From Xylocopa sonorina (lineage: Eukaryota; Arthropoda; Insecta; Hymenoptera; Apidae): a stretch of 64,000 bases of DNA. The position numbers and the translations under genes are program-made. The stretch is taken from positions 62,001-126,000 of the forward strand of contig NW_027490224.1 in the NCBI RefSeq assembly GCF_050948175.1, in the 5' to 3' direction. Of the stretch, positions 53,094 to 62,525 are shown one piece after another. The notes beneath the pieces are model-generated. The model was given only the letters and a program-made list of their open reading frames with translations. It was not told where the DNA came from and did not search any database. How positions within the stretch are numbered: position 1 is the first letter of the stretch; every line of letters begins with the position of its first letter.

Positions 53094-56000
53094 ATTATCG
53101 AGCCGCGGTCAATATAACAGGCAAAACAAGTGTTCCTACCGTTGTAATAGAATCAAAGTCGCTAATTCAACCAGTCGTAATGATGATAGATACTGGGGCG
53201 GAAATCAATGTGATAAAGGAGAATTTTCTTAGGAAAAACGTCCAAATAAACCGCGCCGAACAACTAACCATTACCGGGGTTACCCAGGGCACCGTAGGCA
53301 CGTTAGGGACCGTAACACTATCTATTTTTTCGCGAGAAGTGCCTTTCAACGTAGTTAGTTCGGAATTTCCAATAAAAACAGCCGGAATCTTAGGATCAGG
53401 CTTCTGCGCGGACGCCGATATCTCCTTCAGAGATAAATTTATACTTTGGCACGGTAATCGCATACCGTTCGCGTGTCGAAAAGACATAGTAGAGAATATT
53501 ACACTTCCTCCACGAACCAACTCAGGAATTCGCGTTAGGGTAATTAACTCTAATGTTGATGAGGGAATAATCCCTAAAGTTGAGCTCGCCGAGGGAGTAT
53601 ATTTCGGTAACGCGATAGTACGTGTCGAAAAGGGACACGCGGTAACGCGCATAATAAATGCGACCGACCGCGAAATGACGATCCCCATTCCAAAGGTTTA
53701 TGTGGATCCTCTTCCCGCTTCCAACTCATTACCAAATCCTTTACTATTTCCACTATTTTCTAATTCTAACGTTCGACAAACATCCCCGAATCAAAAATTA
53801 CCAAGCGCTGCATCCAATACTACTAAGTCCGTCAACGCCGAGTCCTTAAAGGTCACAAAAATTTTTTCAAACAATCAGTCAAATCATCGCGTAAACGTTC
53901 AACATCAAAAAGTATCCAATAAATCTTTTTCTAAGAACCCTAGAGCTGGGAATGTAAACGAAACCTCATACGCCGATATTCTTAAGAGACACCCGACACC
54001 AGAGATAACACGCAGCGCCTCAAGTGCAACGCAATCTGAGAATAGATTCGACAAAATAATCTCCGCTCTACGCCTCGATCACCTCAACAGTGAGGAAAGA
54101 AAAGATATACACGACTTAATTTTTAACGCACAGGACCTTTTTCATTTACCCGGCGATAAACTAGGATGTACAAATATTACTTCACACCGAATTCCAACAG
54201 TTAACGACCAACCCGTAAATGTTAAACAATACAGATTTCCTCCGATACACAAACAGGAAATTCAAAAACAAATGGAACAATTGTTAATCGACGACATAAT
54301 CAGACCTTCGAAATCTCCGTACAATTCCCCGCTCTGGGTAGTTCCAAAAAAGCCAGACTCTGCAGGGAACAAGAGGTGGCGCGTCGTGATCGACTACCGC
54401 GCGCTGAACGAACGATCCATAGCCGACGCATACCCTCTCCCCTGCATCACGGAAATACTGGACCAACTGGGCAGTGCAAAGTACTTCAGTACATTTGACC
54501 TGGCCAGTGGTTTCCACCAAATACCAATGTCTCCATCCGACGCCGCGAAAACCGCGTTCTCGACTCCACACGGACATTTCGAATTCCAGCGAATGCCCTT
54601 TGGTTTACGTAATGCTCCAGCCACGTTCCAGAGACTCATGGATAGCGTGTTAACGGGTCTCCAAGGGAACGAAATGTTCGTATACTTGGACGATATTGTT
54701 ATATACGCTAGTTCGCTACAGGAACACAGAAATAAATTTAATAAACTTGCCGAGCGATTACGGGCTGCAAATTTAGTATTGCAGCCTGATAAATGTGAGT
54801 TCTTGCGACGGGAGGTAAATTATCTAGGACACATAATTAGTGAGAAAGGGGTAAAACCCGATCCAAATAAAGTTCGCGCCGTGAAAGATTTTCCGAGACC
54901 GCAAAATTCAAAACAGATCAAACAATTTCTCGGCCTCGCAGGCTACTACCGTCGATTTATTGCCAATTTTTCCGCACTTGCAAAACCATTAACCAACTTG
55001 CTAAAAAAGGACGCTAAATTCATTTGGCGTAACGATCACGAAAACGCGTTCGTAACCCTTCGCGACATGCTTTGCGAAGCACCAATTCTACAATATCCCG
55101 ATTTCACAAAACCATTTATTATTACATCTGATGCATCCGCCGACGCAATTGGCGCCGTATTAAGTCAGGGTCCTATTGGAAAGGATCTACCAATCGCCTA
55201 CGCATCTAGATTATTAAATAATGCCGAAAAAAATTATTCGACTATTGAAAAGGAATGCTTGGCGATCATATATGCAGTACATTTCTTTAGACCGTATATT
55301 TATGGAAAAACATTCAAACTAGTTACCGACCACAGGCCACTAGTTTGGATGAATTCAGTAAAAGACCCTTCGAGTAGGTTAATCCGCTGGCGACTCAAAT
55401 TGGCAGAATACGAGTATGAAATAATCTACAAGCCAGGTAAAATCAACATGAATGCTGACGCGTTGTCTCGTAATCCAGTAGCTGTACAACCCATTACTAA
55501 TCCCACTGATTCCGAGGACGATCTTTTCGACATCCGTCGTCCCTCTACAATTTCAATTCCGACCGCTCCACCGCCAACGCCAGCATCCTCTTCCGAAAGC
55601 CTTAATACTCCTTATCCACCGACAGAACAAGAGAACCCTTCATTACCGACACCATCCACAGAATTGCCGACCGCCGATACCGACTTGACCAGACGACAAC
55701 GACCACTGTTCGTAACAACTAGAGATTCAATAGCTGCACGTCGCGATAACCAAGTAATTTTTATAACAAAAGGTGGCCGCCCACTCGATAGAGGCGCCCT
55801 CGAATTGCAAAAAGCAGGAAAATTTTTCCAACATAAAGAACATATTACATTAGGAAGGGCCAAAGTAAACTCTGACAGTGGTTACTTCCAAATCGCGCTT
55901 CCAGTCACCGAACACGAAAGAAAAGCTATCGATAATGAAATCCTTATAGAATCTCTAAGATCATTGTATGACGTAGTAACCGAACTACAACTTCAAACGT

Positions 56001-57961
56001 TTAGCATTAGACAAACATATATAGACACCGTAACTTTCGCTCAAATAAAAAGAATTCTGTTAGATCTTTTCTTCGAAACAAACGTGCAAATAACCATTTG
56101 CCAAGGGCTAATCCAAATTCCACCACCAGAACGTAGAACCGATATAATACGCGAAAACCATGACACACCACTCGGAGGTCACAAAGGCATCAATAAAACT
56201 TATTCAAGAATCCGCGAGAGACACTTTTGGCCAAATATGAAATCAGAAATACAAACATATATCGATAGCTGTGACCAATGCCAGAAACAAAAGCTAACAC
56301 GGGTTAAGACGCGTCAACCACTTACACTCACAGACACTCCTGGCACCGCCTTTGAAAAAATTTCTATGGACGTCATGGGTCCCTTACCACCGACACCAGA
56401 CGGATTCACTAACATCCTAACCATTCAATGCCTATTAACCAAGTATTCCTTAGCCGTTCCCTTAAAACGCACTACAGCAGTAGACATCGCCGACGCCTTC
56501 ATTACGCATTTTATATGCCAATTTGGATGTCCCAAAGGTATTCTTACAGATCAAGGATCTAATTTTATCAATTCACTTATGAAAACAATAGCAAAACGTT
56601 TCAAAATTCAACAATTCAAAACCACAGCTTTTCATCCACAAACTAATGGTTCCGTAGAAAGGTCGCACCACGTACTCGCGGAATATTTAAAACATTTTAT
56701 TGGCAATCGCAACAACTGGGAGAAGTGGCTCCCTTTCGCAATGTTTTCATATAATACGAGCACGCACGAGGGTACGCGTTATACACCGTACGAGCTCGTA
56801 TACGGTAAAGTCGCCAGGCCCCCTTCATCAGTTCCATTTCATGACACTTCCGAAAATGAATCTTACGCTAAATATCTCGATGAACTTAGTGACAGAATCC
56901 GAACTTCGCAAGAACTCGCGAAACAGAATTTGGATGGAGCAAAAGTCCGTTCTAAACATTATTATGATAGGAAACTCAATGTCCAGAAATTCCAAGTAGG
57001 TCAATGGGTGTACCTACTCCGCGAACCATTGCAACACAAATTTCAATCACAATACACCGGACCATATAAAATATTGGAAATTCTGGATAATCATAATGCG
57101 AAAATTAATGTTAAGGGTAGGCATAAGGTTGTACATACAAACAAATTAAAATTATGTAAACGATTGCAAGCATCTAATGTAAGAGCGAATGTATGCAAGA
57201 ATGATAAATCTAGTGCCAGTGTTCAGTGCACCCCCAATTCAAAAACTGAAAACCACGATGAACAAAGTGTAATAGAAAACCCCAAAAACATAGTGGAAAG
57301 TGTGACTAGGACCACTCGTGTAGCAACACAAGACGTGGCCAGCACAACAACACCGCAGAATCCACAGCATCCGCAGCGTCCGCTGAACACGCAGAGTCAG
57401 CAGCATCTACAGCATCCGCAACACAGGCAGAGCCCGCAGAACGCACAGCATCCGCAGCAAACACAACGACACCAGAATCCACCGCATCCGCAGCATCCGC
57501 AGCATATGTTGCACACACTACATCTACAAAGCCGAGAAAAGGATAAGAGCCAGGGAAAAGAAATAATCCACCCGCAATTGGCAACCCGCACATCCTCAGT
57601 CCAGAGATTTCGGCATCGCCGAAATTCTTTTTCAATGGGGGGAGGTGTGACGTCAGGCGTAGCGCCTGCCACCCATTACATACGTCAGCATCCTCGTAAC
57701 CTCCAGCATCGACCCCTGGACACAGGCAACCTGCAATACTCGCCTGAAGTATCGGCAACCAACAGAGTTCGCGCGCGCACGACCGCACGCACTCAGTCGT
57801 ACCTGCAAGGACCGCTGTCTCGCTCGCACCTACGAGCAACCCTATCGCCCTCTCATCAGGAATTCCGCCCAACAGAGAGAAGAAGCCGCAGTCCGTCGCC
57901 GCAATGGGGACTTTTCCAGTTCAGGGAATCTACGTTGCCTGAACCTACGTACTATTTTTAG
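53000..57961 (+). CDS. pol: Pol polyprotein (protease, RT, RNase H, integrase)
   Basis: The frame is open from 52,979 to TAG 57,959-57,961. It lacks an early ATG (first at 53,180, three codons before the protease active site), so it is probably expressed only as a Gag-Pol frameshift product. Numbered from that ATG, the domains are aspartic protease (DTGA at 4-7), reverse transcriptase (YLDD at 502-505), RNase H (D651, E690, D717), integrase HHCC zinc finger (H994, H1001, C1031, C1034), integrase core (D1064, D1124, E1160; 35 residues between the last two) and a GPY/F module (G1294-Y1296). Ser/Asn- and Pro/Ser/Thr-rich linkers precede RT and follow RNase H. The tail after GPY/F is unusual: a His/Pro/Gln repeat, then about 104 residues encoded by the 3' LTR. 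No frameshift, stop or missing catalytic residue is visible. At 1,593 residues from the ATG it is long for the family. Confidence 0.95.
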   Translation, partial: RERPPDPPRDGTRGRIQSQRSRTNGGERRNINYRAAVNITGKTSVPTVVIESKSLIQPVVMMIDTGAEINVIKENFLRKNVQINRAEQLTITGVTQGTVGTLGTVTLSIFSREVPFNVVSSEFPIKTAGILGSGFCADADISFRDKFILWHGNRIPFACRKDIVENITLPPRTNSGIRVRVINSNVDEGIIPKVELAEGVYFGNAIVRVEKGHAVTRIINATDREMTIPIPKVYVDPLPASNSLPNPLLFPLFSNSNVRQTSPNQKLPSAASNTTKSVNAESLKVTKIFSNNQSNHRVNVQHQKVSNKSFSKNPRAGNVNETSYADILKRHPTPEITRSASSATQSENRFDKIISALRLDHLNSEERKDIHDLIFNAQDLFHLPGDKLGCTNITSHRIPTVNDQPVNVKQYRFPPIHKQEIQKQMEQLLIDDIIRPSKSPYNSPLWVVPKKPDSAGNKRWRVVIDYRALNERSIADAYPLPCITEILDQLGSAKYFSTFDLASGFHQIPMSPSDAAKTAFSTPHGHFEFQRMPFGLRNAPATFQRLMDSVLTGLQGNEMFVYLDDIVIYASSLQEHRNKFNKLAERLRAANLVLQPDKCEFLRREVNYLGHIISEKGVKPDPNKVRAVKDFPRPQNSKQIKQFLGLAGYYRRFIANFSALAKPLTNLLKKDAKFIWRNDHENAFVTLRDMLCEAPILQYPDFTKPFIITSDASADAIGAVLSQGPIGKDLPIAYASRLLNNAEKNYSTIEKECLAIIYAVHFFRPYIYGKTFKLVTDHRPLVWMNSVKDPSSRLIRWRLKLAEYEYEIIYKPGKINMNADALSRNPVAVQPITNPTDSEDDLFDIRRPSTISIPTAPPPTPASSSESLNTPYPPTEQENPSLPTPSTELPTADTDLTRRQRPLFVTTRDSIAARRDNQVIFITKGGRPLDRGALELQKAGKFFQHKEHITLGRAKVNSDSGYFQIALPVTEHERKAIDNEILIESLRSLYDVVTELQLQTFSIRQTYIDTVTFAQIKRILLDLFFETNVQITICQGLIQIPPPERRTDIIRENHDTPLGGHKGINKTYSRIRERHFWPNMKSEIQTYIDSCDQCQKQKLTRVKTRQPLTLTDTPGTAFEKISMDVMGPLPPTPDGFTNILTIQCLLTKYSLAVPLKRTTAVDIADAFITHFICQFGCPKGILTDQGSNFINSLMKTIAKRFKIQQFKTTAFHPQTNGSVERSHHVLAEYLKHFIGNRNNWEKWLPFAMFSYNTSTHEGTRYTPYELVYGKVARPPSSVPFHDTSENESYAKYLDELSDRIRTSQELAKQNLDGAKVRSKHYYDRKLNVQKFQVGQWVYLLREPLQHKFQSQYTGPYKILEILDNHNAKINVKGRHKVVHTNKLKLCKRLQASNVRANVCKNDKSSASVQCTPNSKTENHDEQSVIENPKNIVESVTRTTRVATQDVASTTTPQNPQHPQRPLNTQSQQHLQHPQHRQSPQNAQHPQQTQRHQNPPHPQHPQHMLHTLHLQSREKDKSQGKEIIHPQLATRTSSVQRFRHRRNSFSMGGGVTSGVAPATHYIRQHPRNLQHRPLDTGNLQYSPEVSATNRVRARTTARTQSYLQGPLSRSHLRATLSPSHQEFRPTERRSRSPSPQWGLFQFRESTLPEPTYYF
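53102..53720 (+). other. Pol protease domain
   Basis: This retroviral-type aspartic protease cleaves Gag and Gag-Pol. The catalytic DTGA follows a hydrophobic strand and is followed by an INVI segment. A glycine-containing ILGSGF segment near 53,390 could be the second conserved motif of the fold. The N-terminal part, 53,102-53,179, lies upstream of any ATG, so initiation at 53,180 would clip the domain. That supports entry by frameshifting. Confidence 0.85.
54215..54990 (+). other. Pol reverse transcriptase domain
   Basis: RNA- and DNA-templated DNA polymerase domain. Visible blocks in order are the SPYNSPLWVVPKK region, WRVVIDYRALN, the FSTFDLASGFHQIPM block with its catalytic Asp, FEFQRMPFGLRNAPATFQRLMD, the YLDD active site at 54,683-54,694, the NYLGHIIS block and the thumb-like FLGLAGYYRRFI. 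All are characteristic of Ty3/Gypsy reverse transcriptases and none is disrupted. Confidence 0.95.
55105..55475 (+). other. Pol RNase H domain
   Basis: It degrades the RNA strand of the RNA-DNA hybrid. The motifs TSDASADAIGAVL, STIEKECLAI and VTDHRPLVW carry the catalytic acidic residues, and the domain ends at NADALSR. It is followed by about 230 residues before the integrase zinc finger. The first third of that stretch is Pro/Ser/Thr-rich and the rest is unrecognised, a longer connection than the short tether common in the group. Confidence 0.92.
56135..57165 (+). other. Pol integrase domain with GPY/F module
   Basis: It inserts the cDNA into host DNA. The HHCC zinc finger (56,159-56,281), the DD35E core (Asp codons at 56,369 and 56,549, Glu at 56,657) and the TGPYKI module at about 57,056 are all present. 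No chromodomain follows, so satellite targeting, if any, is not explained by a recognised chromatin reader. Confidence 0.93.
57350..57530 (+). repeat. His/Pro/Gln-coding minisatellite at Pol C-terminus
   Basis: A degenerate short repeat built on CAGCATCCG encodes runs of Pro-Gln-His triplets, about 60 residues, directly after the integrase module. The frame stays open across it. A 9-nt unit expands without breaking the frame, which may be how it arose. Its function is unknown; low-complexity tails can be disordered or mediate assembly. Confidence 0.8.
57637..57645 (+). promoter_or_regulatory. Polypurine tract
   Basis: GGGGGGAGG directly abuts the TG of the 3' LTR, the expected position and composition for the primer of plus-strand synthesis. 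It is translated as part of Pol because the frame runs through it. Confidence 0.9.
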
Positions 57962-59156
57962 AATAAGCCTATAATACTCATAGATATAAGTACTCGACAC
58001 GAATTGTAACACACCACAACACACATGTAATTCTAAGTCCTTATTCTTAAGATTAGACGCTAGATGCGCCCAGGCTATCGGCACGAGCCGCTAGCCCCAC
58101 CACGAGCCGCGAGTCCCCACTCGCTGGACCGCGCGCTCCCTACCACGAGCGCCTGCGACCGTAGCGCCTCGCGAACCGAGGAGGTCCCAGACGCGCCTCG
58201 AGAGAGACATTCGGGTCCTCGGGCTTCTAGAGTTAACATCGATCTTCCATCTCAAGCCGCCTCAATGTGGGGTCTAGGCTACGCGTTGCTATTTCCATTT
58301 TACTAGTTCTAACTTAGAATAATTTCACTTTTGTACACTTTAACTTAGAATATATTTTACTTTAGCTACTAAATCCAATCTACAAGTTCTTTTACCAGTT
58401 CTACTAGTTCCTATTCCAATAATTACTAAATCTAAACATAATATACTAGTTCTTACGTTAAAACATTATTCTTAAACTACGAATTCTACGACGTGTTCCT
58501 TCCAACAACTGGGTTGCGTTTGTTCACCTTGAAGGAGTATAGAACTCAGCTTTGCGACGTTGCGATAGAGCGGACCGCCGCTTATCCTTCTGAACATTGC
58601 CTGAAAGTACAGAAAAACTGGGTGAATGAAACGTGGATCCGGTTCGCGAAGAACACGACGCGCGGGTCGTAAGAATTTTATACGTTCACTTGTTCGTGAA
58701 TACCTGGGAGATACACCCCGAGTCCTCGTACCGCAGCAGCCTGTCGTCATCGTTCCGGTTCAGTCACAGTTTTCCGAAACCCCGATCAACGCTGATTCGC
58801 CTGCCTCTGCAGCCAACGTCTCTGCAATATCCACAGTCTCCGCTGAATCTACTCTGCATCCAGACCGCTGTTTCCCGTTTTGCTGGAAGTTAATCGAAGT
58901 CACCGTCAACATCAACCGACCGATCGCTGCATCGATACCTACCAACGACCCTCGACGCACATTCTACCTGCGTATCGAGACTGAAGCCAGCGAAAGGTAA
59001 GGCTTTTCCATCATATCGCGAGTGTTTTTACCGCGTCGCGTAAGCCAAAAATATCGGACCCGGTCGTAACGCGTTCCCGCGGACCGAAACCCGTATAAAT
59101 AGGCTCGTGTCGTGAAGCCTCCGGATAAACGAAAAATTCTTTCGCCGGACGTGACA
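57646..59156 (+). repeat. 3' long terminal repeat (1,511 bp)
   Basis: It repeats the 5' LTR at an offset of 7,465 bp with no difference found in the stretches I compared. It begins immediately after the purine tract and ends immediately before CTAC. The pol reading frame continues into it and stops at 57,961. Its TATA-like box would direct transcription outward into the right satellite arm. Confidence 0.97.
59094..59101 (+). promoter_or_regulatory. TATA-like box in 3' LTR
   Basis: This is the 3' LTR copy of the TATAAATA motif. If active, it would start transcripts that run into the right satellite arm within about 30 bp. Confidence 0.45.
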
Positions 59157-59160
59157 CTAC
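59157..59160. repeat. Target site duplication, right (CTAC)
   Basis: This is the second copy of the CTAC duplication. The satellite resumes with ACATCAAATG in the phase left off at 50,180. Confidence 0.95.
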
Positions 59161-61839
59161 ACATCAAATGAATGTAAATGCGACACTTCCTTGCAAGGAA
59201 ATAGCGTTTGCAGATGTCTACGTATCGAAGCAATAGAGTTCAAATGCTTCTTAAAACGAGATATTGCATCTCATATCTATGTTTCATGATAAGATATAAT
59301 ATTCATTGTGAAGTGTTATGCATTCCTCGTCTACGATTCAAATGAATGTAAATGCGACACTTCCTTCCTAGGAAATAGCGTCTGCAGATGTCTAGGTATC
59401 GTAGCAATAGAGTTCTAATGCTTCTTAAAACGCGATATCGCATCTCATTTCTATGTTTCATGGTAAGATATAATATGATTTGCGAAGTGTTATGTATTCC
59501 TCGTCTACACTTCAAATGAATGTAAATGCGACACTTCCTTGCAAGGAAATAGCGTTTGCAAATGTCTACGTATCGTAGAAATAGAGTTCTAATGCTTCTT
59601 AAAACGCGATATCGCATCTCATTTCTATGTTTCATGGTAAGATATAATATGATTTGCGAAGTGTTATGTTTTCCTCGTCTACACTTCAAATGAACGTGAA
59701 TGCGACACTTTCTCGCTAGGAAATAGCGTTTGCAGATGCCTACGTAGCGTAGCAATAGATTTCTAATGCTTCTGAAAACGCGAGATCGCATCCCATTTCT
59801 ATGTTTCATGGTAAGATATAAAATGATTTGCGAAGTGTTATGTATTCCTCGTCTACACTTCAAATGAATGTAAATGCGACACTTCCTTGCTAGGAAATAG
59901 CGTCTGCAGATGTCTAGGTATCGTAGCAATAGAGTTCTAATGCTTCTTAAAACGAGATATTGCATTTCATATCTATGTTTCATGATAAGATATAATATTC
60001 ATTGTGAAGAGTTATGCATTCCTCGTCTACACTTCAAATGAATGTAAATGCGACACTTCCTTGCAAGGAAATAGCGTTTGCAGATGCCTACGTATCGTAG
60101 CAATAGAGTTCTTATGATTCTTAAAACGCGATATCGCATCTCATTTCTATGTTTCATGGTAAGATATAATATGATTTGCGAAGTGTTATGTATTCCTCGT
60201 CTACACATCAAATGAATGTAAATGCGACACTTCTTTGCAAGGAAATAGCGTTTGCAGATGTCTACGTATCGTAGCAATAGAGTTCTTATGATTCTTAGAA
60301 CGCGATATCGCATCTCATTTCTATGTTTCATGGTAAGATATAATATGATTTGCGAAGTGTTATGTATTCCTCGTCTACACTTCAAATGAATGTAAATGCG
60401 ACACTTCCTTGCAAGGAAATAGCGTTTGCAGATGTCTACGTATCGCAGCAATAGAGTTCTAATGCTTCTTAAAACGCGAAATCGCATCTCATTTCTATGT
60501 TTCATGGTAAGATATAATATGATTTGCGAAGTGTTATGTTTTCCTCGTCTACACATCAAATGAATGTGAATGCGACACTTTCTCGCTAGGAAATAGCGTT
60601 TGCAGATGCCTACGTATCGTAGCAATAGATTTCTAATGCTTCTTAAAACGCGAGATCGCATCCCATTTCTATGTTTCATGGTAAGATATAAAATGATTTG
60701 CGAAGTGTTATGTATTCCTCGTCTACACTTCAAATGAATGTAAATACGACACTTCCTTGCTAGGAAATAGCGTCTGCAGATGTCTAGGTATTGTAGCAAT
60801 AGAGTTCGAATGCTTCTTAAAACGAGATATTGCATCTCATATCTATGTTTCATGATAAGATATAATATGATTTGCGAAGTGTTATGTATTCCTCGTCTAC
60901 ACTTCAAATGAATGTAAATGCGACACTTCCTTGCAAGGAACTAGCGTTTTCAGATGTCTACGTATCGTAGCAATAGAGTTCTAATGCTTCTTAAAACGCG
61001 ATATCGCATCTCATTTCTATGTTTCATGGTAAGATATAATATGATTTGCGAAGTGTTGTGTATTCCTCGTCTACACTTCAAATGAATGTAAATGCGACAC
61101 TTCCTTGCAAGGAAATAGCGTTTGCAAATGTCTACCTATCGTAGCAATAGTGTTCTAATGCTTCTTAAAACGCGATATCGCATCTCACTTCTATGTTTCA
61201 TGATAAGATATAATATGATTTGCGAAGTGTCATGTATTCCTCGTCTACACTTCAAATGAATGTAAATGCGACACTTCCTTGCAAGGAAATAGCGTTTGCA
61301 GATGTCTACGTATCGTAGCAATAGAGTTCTAATGCTTCTTAAAACGCGATATCGCATCTCATTTCTATGTTTCATCGTAAGATATAATATGATTTGCGAA
61401 GTGTTATGTATTCCTCGTCTACACATCAAATGAATGTAAATGCGACACTTCCTTGCTAGGAAATAGCGTCTGCAGATGTCTATCTATCGTAGCAATAGAG
61501 TTCTAGTACTTCTTAGAACGCGATATCGCATCTCATTTCTATGTTTCATGGTAAGGTATAACGTGATTTGCGAAGTGTCATGTATTCCTCGTCTACACTT
61601 CAAATGAATGTGAATGCGATACTTCCTCGCTAGGAAATAGCGTCTGCAGATGTCTAGGTATCGTAGCAATAGAGTTCTAATGCTTCTTAAAACGCGATAT
61701 CGCATCTCATTTCTATGTTTCATGGTAAGATATAATATGATTTGCCAAGTGTTATGTATTCCTCGTCTACACTTCAATTGAATGTAAATGCGACACTTCC
61801 TTGCAAGGAAATAGCGTTTGCAGATGTCTACGTATCGTA

Positions 61840-62525
61840 GCAATAGGGTTCTTATGATTCTTAAAACGCGATATCGCATCTCATTTCTATGTTTCATGGT
61901 AAGGTATAACATGATTTGCGAAGTGTCATGTATTCCTCGTCTACACTTCAAATGAATGTGAATATGGTACTTCCTCGCTAGGAAATAGCGTCTGCAGATG
62001 TCTAGGTATCGTAGCAATAGAGTTCTAATGCTTCTTAAAACGCGATATCGCATCTCATTTCTATGTTTCATGGTAAGATATAATATGACTTGCGAAGTGT
62101 TATGTATTCCTCGTCTACACTTCAAATGAATGTAAATGCGACACTACCTTGCTAGGAAATAGCGTCTGCAGATGTCTACGTATCGTAGCAATAGGGTTCT
62201 TATGATTCTTAAAACGCGATATCGCATCTCATTTCTATGTTTCATGGTAAGGTATAACATGATTTGCGAAGTGTCATGTATTCCTCGTCTACACTTCAAA
62301 TGAATGTGAATATGGTACTTCCTCGCTAGGAAATAGCGTCTGCAGATGTCTAGGTATCGTAGCAATAGAGTTCTAATGCTTCTTAAAACGCGATATCGCA
62401 TCTCATTTCTATGTTTCATGGTAAGATATAATATGACTTGCGAAGTGTTATGTATTCCTCGTCTACACTTCAAATGAATGTAAATGCGACACTACCTTGC
62501 TAGGAAATAGCGTCTGCAGATGTCT
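61840..62525. repeat. Adjacent two-monomer tandem duplication (348 bp)
   Basis: Variants AGGGTTCTTATG (61,846/62,194), GAATATGGTAC (61,959/62,307) and ACACTACCTTGC (62,141/62,489) each recur at an offset of 348 bp. This is a local dimer duplication and the shortest-range one seen. Confidence 0.82.

Larger units (their letters stand above)
50181..59156 (+). mobile_element. Complete Ty3/Gypsy-type LTR retrotransposon
   Basis: This 8,976-bp element comprises a 5' LTR, tRNA primer site, gag, a -1 overlapping pol, a polypurine tract and a 3' LTR, flanked by a CTAC duplication. Pol order is protease, reverse transcriptase, RNase H, integrase. Integrase after RNase H places it in Ty3/Gypsy (Metaviridae) rather than Ty1/Copia. 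I see no env and no chromodomain. The two LTRs lie at a constant offset of 7,465 bp, and I found no mismatch between them on reading most of their length. Together with intact frames this implies a very recent insertion and a possibly autonomous copy. Family assignment within Gypsy (for example near 17.6/297, mdg1/412 or mdg3/micropia) needs a reverse transcriptase tree. Confidence 0.97.

Noticed and set aside
53180..53182. ATG at 53,180 as an independent pol start
   Set aside because: It would begin three codons before the catalytic Asp and omit the protease N-terminal strand. The frame is open upstream into gag and a canonical slippery site is present.
57165..57350. Chromodomain at the integrase C-terminus
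   Set aside because: No aromatic cage or chromodomain-like pattern is visible after GPY/F; the segment is Ser/Asn/Thr-rich.
57165..57645. Possible env gene after integrase
   Set aside because: The stretch stays in the pol frame, is hydrophilic and low-complexity, and shows no signal peptide, transmembrane segment or glycoprotein features.
57306..57872. Minus-strand Ala/Asp- and Cys-rich frames opposite the Pol tail
   Set aside because: Low-complexity shadow of the CAGCATCCG repeat and LTR on the other strand.
57646..59156. Canonical AATAAA poly(A) signal in the LTR
   Set aside because: None found; only weaker look-alikes such as AATAAG near 57,962 and AATAAT near 58,318, not enough to define R.
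58964..59233. Minus-strand frame spanning the 3' LTR-satellite junction
   Set aside because: It is a chance fusion of an LTR antisense frame with the satellite frame, created by the insertion.
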